A DNA stretch of 15,909 bases from Ignavibacteriales bacterium (GCA_016929735.1 JAFGID010000001.1:1-15909), one strand, 5' to 3'; counted from the first letter of the stretch, positions 1 to 6,913 are shown. Numbers and translations are program-made. Notes: generated from the letters alone by a model not told the origin.

Positions 1-9
1 ATAAATAAT

Positions 10-510
10 TTGAATATGAAACTATATAAAGCATTAAAATTGCGAAAAAATTTAGTTGGTGAAATCTCTAAATTAAAACAGCAAATCAAAGAAAAGAATT
101 CATATCTCGAAGGTTCAAAAAATGGTGAAAAATATGAGGTTGAAAAACTTTATGCTGTTCTTCTGAAGAAAATCGAAGAACTCACCGCATTAAAATTCGT
201 GATAAATGAAGCAAATCGTGAAATTCAGGCAAAAATATATATACTTGCCGAAAATAAAGCACTTATCGCTTTTTGGAATGAAGTAAGTGTCGTTGAAGGA
301 ACACAGATTGTTGGTTATCAGGATAAAGCACAGAACTACATAGTTCAATTTGATGAAGCCAAGAGAGATGGTCTGGTTGCTGAATTTCAAGCAAAAATCG
401 ATGCTCTTCAAGATGAAATTGATGAGTATAATTTCAATACCGAAATTCCTTGGGGTAATATGACCGATGATGAATTGAATGTGTTGGAAAAAAGCGTACC
501 CGAAGAATAA
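10..510 (+). CDS. Coiled-coil protein, DIP1984/DUF6847-like
   Basis: A 166-residue, charged, mostly helical protein with no signal peptide or membrane segment. Residues 3-35 (KLYKALKLRKNLVGEISKLK, then a Gln/Lys/Glu-rich stretch ending YLEGSKN) and residues 45-85 (ELTALKFVINEANREI) form two long amphipathic helices around an EGS turn. This order resembles my memory of the small DIP1984 (septicolysin-like) and DUF6847 families: an ALxxR start, an EG turn, then INxxN. I infer that relationship and have not searched it. A second helical stretch covers 110-140, and the C-terminus is acidic. The start is the first ATG of MNMKLYK; MKLYK two codons on is equally possible. It lies near the window edge, so any upstream partner is unseen. 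Biochemical role is unknown. It is followed by a 187-bp gap and looks like the last gene of its transcript. Confidence 0.75.
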   Translation: MNMKLYKALKLRKNLVGEISKLKQQIKEKNSYLEGSKNGEKYEVEKLYAVLLKKIEELTALKFVINEANREIQAKIYILAENKALIAFWNEVSVVEGTQIVGYQDKAQNYIVQFDEAKRDGLVAEFQAKIDALQDEIDEYNFNTEIPWGNMTDDELNVLEKSVPEE

Positions 511-697
511 TTTTTCGAAGTGTGTGTTCGAGTATTTTAGAAAAGCGTGTTTCTACTATGACAGCTAATGATAGAGATTGGAATGTTCAAGAGTCCTGTT
601 ATTCATGTTATAAAATCTTAAGCATCAGAACTTAAGCCTCATTATCTTCACTATTTTCTTTAAAAAAGAAGCACACTTCTTTTATTATTAAAATGTT
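511..697. other. Intergenic gap with promoter-like motif and hairpin
   Basis: A 187-bp stretch with no convincing gene. It holds a variant of the recurring GTATTTAT promoter-like motif (GAGTATTTTAGAAA, 530-543), a 25-codon open frame starting at ATG 558 (MTANDRDWNVQESC..., stop at 635) that I cannot support as a gene, and a hairpin at 664-683 before the next start codon. Confidence 0.5.
664..683 (+). terminator. Hairpin, possible weak terminator
   Basis: AAAAGAAG and CTTCTTTT form a perfect 8-bp stem around the loop CACA, and TATTATTA follows. The T-run is partly in the stem, so termination would be weak. It may instead be a 5' leader hairpin, 14 nt before the start codon of the next gene. 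Confidence 0.4.
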
Positions 698-2869
698 ATG
701 AAAAATTTAAAACCACAATTCGATTTTGATGATGTTCTCATTGTACCAAAACTTAAAACACATGTTTCCAGTCGATATCGGGGTATTATTTTAAGTGGGT
801 CATTACCATTATTTACTGCACCAATGGATACTGTTGTGAATATTGATAATATTGACATATTTAAAGATTCTGGTGTATCAATAACATTACCTAGAACAGT
901 TAAGTATGATAAATATGTGCAACATGGTACAAGAAAAGATGTATTTGTGAGCATGGGTTTTGAGGATTTAGATTTTCACCTAAAAACAAGTTTAAGAAAT
1001 TTATATCCTGATATTCATATTTTAATTGATGTCGCTAATGGTCATATGCAGAAACTTTTTGATTATTGCCGAGAAATTAAACGATTAAGACCAGATATTG
1101 TTTTAATGATTGGTAATATAGCAAATCCTGAAACATATACTTGGTATGCTGCAAATACTGAAGTCGATTATATCAGGGTCGGTATTGGAAATGGATGTTT
1201 TGCTGCTGGAACAAGAATATTGATGAGTGGCGGGATATATAAGAATATTGAAAATATTTGTCATGGTGATGAAATAGTCACAATGAACGGAACTGTTGCT
1301 AAAGTAAAACGCTTAATATTTAAGGGTAAAAAAAATGTTGTGGAACTGAAAACCTCGATGTCACCACGAAATACTTTGGTAACACCAAAGCATAATTATT
1401 ATAGTGGTAATTATAAAAAGGAAGATATTAGAAAATATGGATATTCTAAGGCAATAAATGATTTTGGTTGGAATGAAATTGGGTCATACAAAAAAAATAT
1501 AACACCACTATTTCCCAAATCAATTAAATTTAATATGGAAAAATCGTTTGGTGTTAGTTTATTAGATTTTGCAATTAAAAAAAGAACTGCAAATAAATAT
1601 AAAACAAATGTTATTTCAAATTATAATGTTGGATATATTTTTGGTACTTTTTTGGGTGATGGTAATTCAAGAATTCGTGTTCAAAAAAGAATAAATAAAA
1701 ATGGTGGTGGATACAAAAAATCAACAATTGGTAGTGTACATTGGTCGTTTGGTGTTAATGAAATTGAGGTTGTAAATAAACTAAAAAAATGTTTATTTGA
1801 TGAATTTGGTTTAACAACTAAAGAAAAATCTACAAAGAATATGATAAAAGTTTCTTTATATTGTAAATCGTTAGCACATCTATTATTTGAGTTTGGAAAA
1901 AGAACTGAGAAACATTTACCTGAAAAATATTTCGTAAATGATAGGAAATATTTAATTGGGTTGTTTGATGGGTTAATTGATAGTGATGGAAATAATGATA
2001 ATGGTAGAATATCATTTCATAATACATCACTAAAATTAATCGAATTATATAATATAGTTCAATATCTATTGAACGATTCTCTCCCCAATTCGACAACACG
2101 AGAATCATGTAATTCTAAATTAGTTAAAAATTCGAATATTAGCTATTCATCAAGAAATTTATTAAATCCAGAAAAAAGAGATACTGTTAATGAGAAATAT
2201 GTTATTAATAAAATAACAAACATTAATGATTATGGTGAAAGTATTGAAGTTTTTGATTTGGAAATTGATGACGATTCACATTCATTTATTGCTGATAATT
2301 GCATTGTTCATAATTCTGGTTGTTTAACCACTAAACAAAGTGGTGTTGGCTACCCAATGGCATCATTAATTCATGAAACCCATGAAGCCAAGAAAAAATT
2401 CATGAAAGAAAATCCCGGTAAAAAAGCACCTGCAATTATTGCTGATGGTGGAATGAAAGACCATTCAGATATTATTAAAGCACTGGCATTGGGTGCTGAT
2501 TATGTTATGATAGGTAGTATTTTCAATAAAGCATTGGAAAGTTGTGCACAAAACTATTTATATGGGATTAAAATAAATAAAAGACTTGCCAGATATTTCT
2601 TTGACTGGGGTTATCCTGTGAAGAAATATTTCAGAGGCATGAGTACCAAGGCAGCGCAAAAAGCAATGGGAAAGACTGGTTTTAAGACTTCTGAGGGCGT
2701 TGTTAGATACAGAAAGGTAGAATACCACCTTGATGGTTGGGTTGAAAATTTTGAGCATTATTTACGCAATGCAATGAGTTATAGTAATGCCAAATCACTC
2801 GATGAATTTATCGGAGAAGTGGAATTCTGTCAGATTACTACGAGGGCATATGATAGATTTAACAAATAG
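698..2869 (+). CDS. IMP dehydrogenase/GMP reductase-family enzyme interrupted by an intein
   Basis: The 723-residue precursor splits into an N-extein (1-166), an intein (167-539) and a C-extein (540-723). The joined enzyme would be about 350 residues, the usual length of GMP reductase and too short for a CBS-containing IMP dehydrogenase. Family marks are FDDVLIVPK near residue 10, TAPMDTV (40-46), IDVANGH (110-116), VGIGNG (161-166), and then SGCLTT after the intein with Cys542 as the expected catalytic cysteine of the IMP/GMP loop. IADGGMKDHSDIIKALALGADYVMIGSIF (about 581-609) is the phosphate-binding region, and YFRGMSTKAAQKAMG (about 644-658) resembles the flap. GMP reductase converts GMP to IMP with NADPH; IMP dehydrogenase makes XMP from IMP. 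Length favours the reductase, but I cannot separate the two, so no symbol is given. In a phage this would adjust host purine pools. No Shine-Dalgarno is visible. Its end overlaps the next gene by 20 nt. Confidence 0.9.
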   Translation: MKNLKPQFDFDDVLIVPKLKTHVSSRYRGIILSGSLPLFTAPMDTVVNIDNIDIFKDSGVSITLPRTVKYDKYVQHGTRKDVFVSMGFEDLDFHLKTSLRNLYPDIHILIDVANGHMQKLFDYCREIKRLRPDIVLMIGNIANPETYTWYAANTEVDYIRVGIGNGCFAAGTRILMSGGIYKNIENICHGDEIVTMNGTVAKVKRLIFKGKKNVVELKTSMSPRNTLVTPKHNYYSGNYKKEDIRKYGYSKAINDFGWNEIGSYKKNITPLFPKSIKFNMEKSFGVSLLDFAIKKRTANKYKTNVISNYNVGYIFGTFLGDGNSRIRVQKRINKNGGGYKKSTIGSVHWSFGVNEIEVVNKLKKCLFDEFGLTTKEKSTKNMIKVSLYCKSLAHLLFEFGKRTEKHLPEKYFVNDRKYLIGLFDGLIDSDGNNDNGRISFHNTSLKLIELYNIVQYLLNDSLPNSTTRESCNSKLVKNSNISYSSRNLLNPEKRDTVNEKYVINKITNINDYGESIEVFDLEIDDDSHSFIADNCIVHNSGCLTTKQSGVGYPMASLIHETHEAKKKFMKENPGKKAPAIIADGGMKDHSDIIKALALGADYVMIGSIFNKALESCAQNYLYGIKINKRLARYFFDWGYPVKKYFRGMSTKAAQKAMGKTGFKTSEGVVRYRKVEYHLDGWVENFEHYLRNAMSYSNAKSLDEFIGEVEFCQITTRAYDRFNK
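1196..2314 (+). other. Intein with LAGLIDADG homing endonuclease
   Basis: A 373-residue in-frame insertion in the enzyme. It begins with Cys167 (CFAAGTRIL, splicing block A), has a TxxH block B (LVTPKHNYY, Thr229 and His232), and ends with block F (VFDLEIDDDSHSF) and CIVHN, where His538 and Asn539 are the splicing pair. Ser540 is the +1 nucleophile. Two LAGLIDADG-type motifs lie in the middle, YIFGTFLGDGN (313-323) and YLIGLFDGLIDSDGN (418-432); both keep their acidic residue (Asp321, Asp430), so the endonuclease looks intact. Splicing would join Gly166 to Ser540 and restore GIGNG-SGCLTT, two residues before the catalytic cysteine, so the enzyme would be inactive until spliced. The insert is even more A+T and Lys/Asn rich than the exteins, as expected for an independently moving element. 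Confidence 0.95.
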
Positions 2870-3230
2870 GACTGTAGAAGAGGTTCAAGCATTAATTCAA
2901 AAATACGGACAGTTATTAGAAGTTTCGGACATAAAAAATCATAATGATATACCAATCCTTGCTATTATTATTGATATTGGAATAAATCATATTAATGATA
3001 ATTACAAGGATATTCCGAAAGACTGGAAAGCGTGGTCAATGGTTGTTGTGAAAGGAATGTTTTATGAGGGGAAAGTTAATAATATTAAAGATATTAAAAC
3101 AATAATTGACGAATTTATTTTTTTTTGGAAATCCGATTATGAAAAATACTGTGATGATACGATTGCTGTAAATGAATATGAAAGGGATAGGGGATTTGCT
3201 TATAAATATATTTGGAATAAAAAACGGTAG
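2850..3230 (+). CDS. Unknown 126-residue protein
   Basis: I place the start at ATG 2850 (MIDLTNRTVEEV), which overlaps the end of the preceding enzyme by 20 nt and has GAGG seven bases upstream. An ATG at 2787 in the same frame would need an 83-nt overlap and adds a less natural N-terminus. The protein is soluble and helical, with hydrophobic helices (IPILAIIIDIGINH, about 33-46), aromatic clusters (KDWKAWSMVVVKGMF, about 57-71) and a basic C-terminus (YIWNKKR). No signal peptide, membrane helix or known motif is seen. Translation may be coupled to the upstream enzyme. The stop codon lies inside the terminator stem, a compact arrangement typical of phages. Function unknown. Confidence 0.8.
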   Translation: MIDLTNRTVEEVQALIQKYGQLLEVSDIKNHNDIPILAIIIDIGINHINDNYKDIPKDWKAWSMVVVKGMFYEGKVNNIKDIKTIIDEFIFFWKSDYEKYCDDTIAVNEYERDRGFAYKYIWNKKR

Positions 3231-3248
3231 CTTTTGGCTACCGTTTTT
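3220..3248. terminator. Bidirectional terminator
   Basis: AAAAACGGTAGC and GCTACCGTTTTT form a long GC-cored stem around the loop TTTTG. Both sides give U-runs (TTTTTG on plus, TTTTTTATT on minus). It separates the convergent genes ending at 3230 (+) and 3252 (-). The stop TAG of the plus gene is in the left arm. Confidence 0.85.
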
Positions 3249-3251
3249 GTT

Positions 3252-3431
3252 TTAACTATTTTTTACTTTATCTAATTTTTCTGCGTGTTTATTTCGTTGC
3301 GCCAGCATTCTATCAATCTTCTCTTGTGAAATATTATACTTTTCCCAATTAGCAATAAGTTTATCTTCTTTAGCTATTTTATGTTCAAGAATTTCTGTAT
3401 CTCTTTTCTTCTTTGTTTTAATGTTTGTCAT
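3252..3431 (-). CDS. Small charged helical protein
   Basis: 59 residues if started at the internal ATG (MTNIKTKKKRD); an in-frame ATG at 3464 would add MKTILILIFIN. I prefer 3431 because a copy of the recurring AGTATTTATT motif (3458-3472, minus orientation) would lie about 27 nt upstream of it, the same arrangement as for other genes here, whereas the longer start would fall inside that motif. The protein is Lys/Glu rich with a probable single helix (EHKIAKEDKLIANWEKYNIS, then a Gln/Lys-rich tail), possibly DNA- or protein-binding. It has no recognisable domain. It converges on the 3220-3248 terminator. Confidence 0.65.
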   Translation of the reverse strand: MTNIKTKKKRDTEILEHKIAKEDKLIANWEKYNISQEKIDRMLAQRNKHAEKLDKVKNS

Positions 3432-3457
3432 GTTTATGAATATTAAGATTAATATTG

Positions 3458-3472
3458 TTTTCAATAAATACT
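3458..3472 (-). promoter_or_regulatory. Recurring GTATTTAT promoter-like motif (minus copy)
   Basis: On the minus strand this reads AGTATTTATTGAAAA, almost the same as the plus-strand copies at 3922 and 5378, and it lies 26-27 nt upstream of the ATG at 3431. It is the only exact minus-strand copy of GTATTTAT I found, and it points at a minus-strand gene. Confidence 0.55.
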
Positions 3473-3480
3473 AAAACCAA

Positions 3481-3510
3481 TTGTTTTTTGATTCATTTTG
3501 ACTATATTTG
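3481..3510 (+). promoter_or_regulatory. Bacteroidota-type housekeeping promoter
   Basis: TTG (3481-3483), 19 nt, then TATATTTG (3503-3510) matches the Bacteroidota consensus TTTG / TAnnTTTG in both sequence and spacing. The ATG of the next gene is 18 nt downstream. It suggests early expression by unmodified host RNA polymerase. Confidence 0.65.
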
Positions 3511-3527
3511 TCTATTAAATATTTTTT

Positions 3528-3737
3528 ATGGGAAATTATATAAAATACAAAAGGTTCAAAAAATCTTTCGAAAAATCAAAACATGAGGAAGAAATTCAGA
3601 ATTTCTTCGATGAACTAATTCAAGATGGTTGGGAAATTCTCTCATATAAAGAAAAAATCAAAAAAGTTTCTGGAACACCCGCAAATCTAATTAAATTAAC
3701 CATTGTTTGTGGTAAAAAGCAAAGCATTGTATTATGA
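3528..3737 (+). CDS. Small unknown protein, weakly DUF4177-like
   Basis: 69 residues: basic N-terminus (MGNYIKYKRFKKSFEKSK), then EEEIQNFFDELIQDGWEILS and a beta-rich C-terminus (LIKLTIVCGKKQ). The short helix followed by a DGWE turn and strands recalls DUF4177-type proteins, but this is a weak impression. It follows a host-type promoter by 18 nt and its TGA overlaps the ATG of the next gene (ATGA at 3734), so the two are probably translated together. Role unknown. Confidence 0.75.
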   Translation: MGNYIKYKRFKKSFEKSKHEEEIQNFFDELIQDGWEILSYKEKIKKVSGTPANLIKLTIVCGKKQSIVL

Positions 3738-3907
3738 GTGTAGATTCGGGATATCTGGTTGAAACTAAAACAGGTAAAGAAGGTAGAACCTATCATCGTG
3801 AAGGTCTGGTGAACAAAAAAATGGTGGTGCATGTTGAAATCAACGGCAAAGATGTTAAAATTCTTTGCGACCCAAAAACAATTAAAATAATTGGATTTGT
3901 TGATTAA
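3734..3907 (+). CDS. Small unknown protein, 57 residues
   Basis: Starts at ATG 3734 in an ATGA overlap with the preceding stop: MSVDSGYLVETKTGKEG... through to ...KIIGFVD. It reads as a compact beta-rich protein with alternating strands (MVVHVEING, VKILCDPKTIKIIGFVD), like a small SH3-like barrel. That fold is an inference. The RTYHREGLVN segment and the single Cys in CDP have no motif meaning that I know. Coupled to the gene before it. Confidence 0.75.
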   Translation: MSVDSGYLVETKTGKEGRTYHREGLVNKKMVVHVEINGKDVKILCDPKTIKIIGFVD

Positions 3908-3921
3908 TTGGATTATTTTTT

Positions 3922-3937
3922 GAGTATTTATTAGAAA
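3922..3937 (+). promoter_or_regulatory. Recurring GTATTTAT promoter-like motif
   Basis: GAGTATTTATTAGAAA, preceded by a T-run and followed after 8 nt by the ATG at 3946. It is shared almost base for base with the copy at 5378-5393. Candidate phage-specific promoter. Confidence 0.6.
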
Positions 3938-3945
3938 TTCGAATA

Positions 3946-4482
3946 ATGAAACTCAATATTTTCCAAATAATTAAAGAAGAAATTCAAGATTATTTTTCTG
4001 ATTGGGGAGTTAGTGAACCAAGCATTGCTGATAAGTATTATGAAAAACGATTAGGAATTAGTCAATCACCCCCTCCTGAAGAAATTAATGCTGAATTATT
4101 TGGTTTCGTAACAATGCAATGGGATAAACCCATGAAACAACCAATTCCGGTGTATAAGAATCCACGAACACTCACTGGCTTTTTAAGTGATACCAGAGGC
4201 ATTTTATTGAATAATGGAGACCTATACCTTGCACAATCATATAATGCACTACATGAAAATATATTAGAATTGCTTGCTGAACATGGAATCGTACCAATTA
4301 CTTCTATTGCTGGATATGAACAGAATTTTCCCCAACAATTTGTCGCAGTAGTACGAGCAGGTAATTCAACCACATTTGGTCAATCAAGCGCATATGATTA
4401 TTTCCCCGAACACTATGTTGAAATTTTTAAAACAGGAAATGAAAAACAACCTTTTAATTTCAAACATTATTCGTATTCATGA
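3946..4482 (+). CDS. Paralogue A: unknown protein with II(K/N)EEI N-terminus
   Basis: 178 residues. The N-terminal helix MKLNIFQIIKEEIQ is followed by IADKYYEKRLGIS (28-39) and a central domain: VYKNPRTLTGF (69-79), TRGILLNNGDLYL (83-95), HENILELLAEHGIVP (103-117), then FPQQFVAVVRAG and FGQSS. The same blocks in the same order occur in the protein at 13755-14396 (NPKSLKNF, VRGVIDTQGNLYL, HHDILKILVGKGLLP), so the two are paralogues. Short N-terminal IIxEE helices recur in proteins of large phages, in my experience often in virion-associated products, but function is unknown. A GTATTTAT motif sits just upstream, and the TGA overlaps the next start (ATGA). Confidence 0.85.
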   Translation: MKLNIFQIIKEEIQDYFSDWGVSEPSIADKYYEKRLGISQSPPPEEINAELFGFVTMQWDKPMKQPIPVYKNPRTLTGFLSDTRGILLNNGDLYLAQSYNALHENILELLAEHGIVPITSIAGYEQNFPQQFVAVVRAGNSTTFGQSSAYDYFPEHYVEIFKTGNEKQPFNFKHYSYS

Positions 4483-5357
4483 AAATAATACAATCATTTG
4501 CACAATTCGAAGAAGGAAGTCCTTATTTTCAACACAGAGAACATAAGAATTTTCATTATTTACAATTTTATAGCTTTTTATTAAGTTACATAACCCTCAA
4601 AAAGAAATATGGAAATGTTACGATGTATTGTAATCAGGATGCATATAATAGTTTGATTAAATACATTCCATATGATGAAATCATAATTTTCGAAAATAGG
4701 AATCCAATTAGATTTTGGACAGTATATAAATTGGATGTATTGAAATCAATTAATGATGATTTTATACATGTTGACCCGGATGTGTTTATTTGGGAAGATG
4801 TGTTTAGACCATTTATGATTGGTGATTATGATGTTATGGTTCAGGATATATTACAAGCAGAAAAAAATGACCTTAAAGAATTTGTTGATGCAAACATTAA
4901 TTTTTTCATCGATTCAAAAATTCTAACAAAATCATATGATGGTAGAAGTGCAAGTTGTGGTGTTCTGGGAATGAAACAAAGTATGCAGTCATATTATTTT
5001 GCGGGTGTCGATGTAATGTATAAAGCAATTAATGATGTTGGTGTTGATAATGTTCCGTTTCCCGGTATTATTTTGGAAGAATTAATGGCATATCTTATTG
5101 CTGTTGAAAATGATTTTAAGATGTTTGAAATATTACCGCACAATTTAATTATTGAACACGGATGGGATGTTACTGGCGATATGATTGGTTATTCTCATAT
5201 GTGGATGCGTCACAAATACAGAAAAGAAATCATTCAACAGATTAAACGAAGAATACTCTTCGAATTTAGCGATTATGAACGCTTTGTTTTAAGCTACGAA
5301 ACCGATATGCGCAGTAATTTAAAAATGCCTGACTTTCCCAATAACATTGGTATCTGA
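4479..5357 (+). CDS. Glycosyltransferase-like protein (GT-A fold, DxD)
   Basis: 292 residues, overlapping the preceding gene by 4 nt. N-terminal MKIIQSFAQFEEGSPYF is followed by a helix (FYSFLLSYITLKKKYG, about 30-45), MYCNQDAY (49-56), and WTVYKLDVLKSINDDFIHVDPDVFIW, where DPD (99-101) fits a metal- and nucleotide-sugar-binding DxD. Later SASCGVLGM (about 157-165) and HGWDVTGDMIGYSHMWM (about 227-243) resemble the C-terminal part of Bacteroidota GT-A-like families of unknown specificity. There is no signal peptide or membrane helix, so it acts in the cytoplasm. A phage enzyme of this kind could modify virion proteins, DNA bases or host surface glycans; the sequence does not decide among these. 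Confidence is fair for the fold and low for the substrate. Confidence 0.7.
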   Translation: MKIIQSFAQFEEGSPYFQHREHKNFHYLQFYSFLLSYITLKKKYGNVTMYCNQDAYNSLIKYIPYDEIIIFENRNPIRFWTVYKLDVLKSINDDFIHVDPDVFIWEDVFRPFMIGDYDVMVQDILQAEKNDLKEFVDANINFFIDSKILTKSYDGRSASCGVLGMKQSMQSYYFAGVDVMYKAINDVGVDNVPFPGIILEELMAYLIAVENDFKMFEILPHNLIIEHGWDVTGDMIGYSHMWMRHKYRKEIIQQIKRRILFEFSDYERFVLSYETDMRSNLKMPDFPNNIGI

Positions 5358-5377
5358 TTTAAGTTTTTAATATTTTC

Positions 5378-5393
5378 AAGTATTTATTAGAAA
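5378..5393 (+). promoter_or_regulatory. Recurring GTATTTAT promoter-like motif
   Basis: AAGTATTTATTAGAAA, 14 of 16 or better identical to the copy at 3922-3937. It lies 37 nt upstream of the ATG at 5431 and would drive the small membrane-protein gene that ends in its own terminator. Confidence 0.6.
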
Positions 5394-5430
5394 GATGTAA
5401 ATAACACCATAAATTAAAACATAAATCAAA

Positions 5431-5704
5431 ATGAACAAATTAAAAGCACTTTGGGAAAAGATTAAAAAAATGGGCAAAGGAAACCGCATTGCCTTGGCTT
5501 AAAACAGCATGGCTTCAAATAGTTAACGTATTCATTGTATTATTCGCCTATGGTAAACTGGATGATGCAGGTATAGCAGGTGCAGCAGCACTTGTAGGAC
5601 TATGGGGATTCGTTTTACTTGTATACTGGATTTTCTGGAAATTCTTTGGAATGGGTAAAGTCGTAAAAGATTTTATAGCACAAAGAAAGAAAAACAAAAA
5701 ATAA
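5431..5704 (+). CDS. Small two-helix membrane protein with an apparent frameshift
   Basis: As written, ATG 5431 opens a 23-codon frame (MNKLKALWEKIKKMGKGN...) that stops at 5502, while a frame without a good start continues to 5704. Skipping one A in the A7 run at 5464-5470 joins them into a coherent 90-residue protein: MNKLKALWEKIKK then WAKETALPWLKTAWLQIVNV and onward. It has two membrane helices (WLQIVNVFIVLFAYG and AALVGLWGFVLLVYWIFWKF), a short glycine/alanine-rich linker, and a basic tail (AQRKKNKK). Small size, two helices and a basic C-terminus resemble holins, but this is only an analogy. A TTG start at 5489 would give 71 residues without any shift. The A7 tract may be a read error, a real mutation or a slippage site. 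It is transcribed alone between a GTATTTAT motif and a terminator. Confidence 0.7.
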
Positions 5705-5726
5705 TTGATTTTTAGTAAAATACTGA

Positions 5727-5760
5727 AAGCCGTAATCCACAAGGGTTACGGCTTATTTTT
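5727..5760 (+). terminator. Rho-independent terminator
   Basis: AAGCCGTAATCC pairs with GGGTTACGGCTT (12 bp with one G-U pair) around ACAA, followed by ATTTTTTCTAATTTTT. It ends the plus-strand membrane-protein gene before the convergent minus-strand block. Confidence 0.85.
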
Positions 5761-5799
5761 TCTAATTTTTCTAAATTTTCGATTGATTATTAAGCATTT

Positions 5800-6003
5800 T
5801 TATCTTTGTTGAAATCTCTTATCATCAACCATAATTATTATGTTTTCATCACTATGATACAGCATAACATTTAAACCAGTGCCAAAAATAAATGCAACAA
5901 TATTGAAAATATCTTCGACAGGAACTTCTTGGTTGTGTTTATAACCAGTTAATTCTTCATGCTTACAGTTAGCACCATGAAAAAAGAAAATGCTTGCTTT
6001 CAT
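5800..6003 (-). CDS. Small unknown protein
   Basis: 67 residues: MKASIFFFHGANCKHEELTG..., then VPVEDIFNIVAFIFGTGLNVMLYHSDENIIIMVDD. The pattern is a beta strand, a loop with HGANCKH, and a hydrophobic helix (DIFNIVAFIFGTG) followed by strands; it is not clearly membrane spanning. No family is recognised. It is the last gene of the minus-strand set; its ATG is 2 nt after the stop of the preceding small membrane protein, so translation is probably coupled. Confidence 0.7.
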   Translation of the reverse strand: MKASIFFFHGANCKHEELTGYKHNQEVPVEDIFNIVAFIFGTGLNVMLYHSDENIIIMVDDKRFQQR

Positions 6004-6005
6004 AA

Positions 6006-6170
6006 TTAATTATTATTAGATGTTTTTCTTCCCTGCGGAGCGGGATATATTTTAGGTCTTTTTGTATTGGTTTTTGGTTTAACATTCACCCCACCGCCTG
6101 ATTTTTTTGATGTTGCAGCAATGATTAAAAGAATCAAAATGATATAAAATATTGTCCAACCATCATTCAT
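6006..6170 (-). CDS. Small single-helix membrane protein
   Basis: 54 residues from ATG at 6170 (MNDGWTIFYIILILLIIAAT): a membrane helix at residues 6-20, then a polar, basic and proline-containing tail (SKKSGGGVNVKPKTNTKRPK, then IYPAPQGRKTSNNN). The orientation is likely N-out or short N-in with a cytoplasmic basic tail. It sits 3 nt after the stop of the 240-residue protein upstream and 2 nt before the next start, a tight operon. Similar one-helix proteins occur among phage lysis and membrane factors, but no specific role can be given. Confidence 0.7.
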   Translation of the reverse strand: MNDGWTIFYIILILLIIAATSKKSGGGVNVKPKTNTKRPKIYPAPQGRKTSNNN

Positions 6171-6173
6171 GAT

Positions 6174-6896
6174 TTAAAATTTATCAAATTCTGGTATCCA
6201 ACGTTTTGGCATACGCTTGAAATGTAATGCCATTTTCTTTTTTTCTTCAGTGGTCACATCCTCTTCAAACCAATCACTATATGGTCTGACTTCGATTTTC
6301 TTACCTTTTCTTTTTTCCCTGACTGAAGGATGCCAAATACCAATATCTTTCTTCCAGAAATGCCAGATATCTCTATTGAAACCCCGATACCATAAACTTA
6401 GATTGTAGAAGTAATGTGTGTAATTCTTTTTCAGATATTCTTCAACTTCCTTCATATAACCTTTGAGAACAAAATTTCCATTGTATTTGCTGTACACAAA
6501 ACACAGACAATATGCACCACCCATTCGGGTTCGTTTTCCACTGGCAGGAACTTCGATTACAGGATATTTTTTATTATTAAGTGCCCGTTGTTTCTTTTCC
6601 CAAATTTTCAGTGCTTCATCCCGGTAATACTTATAATCTTCAGTATCGGTAATACTTTTCTTTTCTTCGGGAGTCAATTCTCTGCGAAAACTTAATCTTA
6701 ATTTCATGAGAAATAATTCCCAAGCAACTTTTTCGATTTCTTCGGTTTTTTTTAGGTCTTCAATCATTTCAGGAGCGTGTTTTAATTTTAGCGGTTTTCC
6801 CGTAGCACTTGGAGACATTTCAAGTCCTAATTCTATTTTAGATTCCTTCTGATTTTCAGAAGATTTTCCTTGAATTGGATACGTTGTTATTGACAT
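6174..6896 (-). CDS. Unknown basic protein, 240 residues
   Basis: MSITTYPIQGKSSENQKES opens a low-complexity polar N-terminus (1-45). A helical region follows (EDLKKTEEIEKVAWELFLMK, about 46-70), then ELTPEEKKSITDTEDYKYYRDEALKIWEKK and a conserved-looking core rich in aromatics: GGAYCLCFVYSKYNGNFVLKG, YTHYFYNLSLWYRG and DIWHFWKKDIGIWHP. The C-terminus is basic. It has no signal peptide or membrane helix. The density of Trp, Tyr and Lys suggests nucleic-acid or structural binding, but I do not recognise the family. It is the first protein gene downstream of the RNA-like region on the minus strand and probably shares its transcript. The RNA-like helix 6914-7041 ends 17 nt upstream of its ATG. 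Confidence 0.75.
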   Translation of the reverse strand: MSITTYPIQGKSSENQKESKIELGLEMSPSATGKPLKLKHAPEMIEDLKKTEEIEKVAWELFLMKLRLSFRRELTPEEKKSITDTEDYKYYRDEALKIWEKKQRALNNKKYPVIEVPASGKRTRMGGAYCLCFVYSKYNGNFVLKGYMKEVEEYLKKNYTHYFYNLSLWYRGFNRDIWHFWKKDIGIWHPSVREKRKGKKIEVRPYSDWFEEDVTTEEKKKMALHFKRMPKRWIPEFDKF

Positions 6897-6913
6897 GATA
6901 ATAATTTTTAAAA

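Noticed and set aside
558..635. 25-codon frame MTANDRDWNVQESC...
   Set aside because: Too short, no family and no coupling to a neighbour; kept only as a note in the gap.
1830..2108. Minus-strand frame inside the intein
   Set aside because: It is rich in Tyr, His and Ile from the reverse reading of A+T-rich codons, and the plus frame is firmly assigned.
2787..2849. Longer start for the 126-residue gene
   Set aside because: It would overlap the preceding enzyme by 83 nt, whereas ATG 2850 has a purine-rich upstream sequence and only a 20-nt overlap.
698..2869. A group I intron, instead of an intein, in the reductase gene
   Set aside because: The reading frame is continuous through the insertion, and the splicing blocks are protein-level (Cys1, TxxH, HN, +1 Ser).
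5801..5808. TATCTTTG as a plus-strand promoter
   Set aside because: No TTG at proper spacing upstream, and it lies at the end of a minus-strand gene with no plus gene following.
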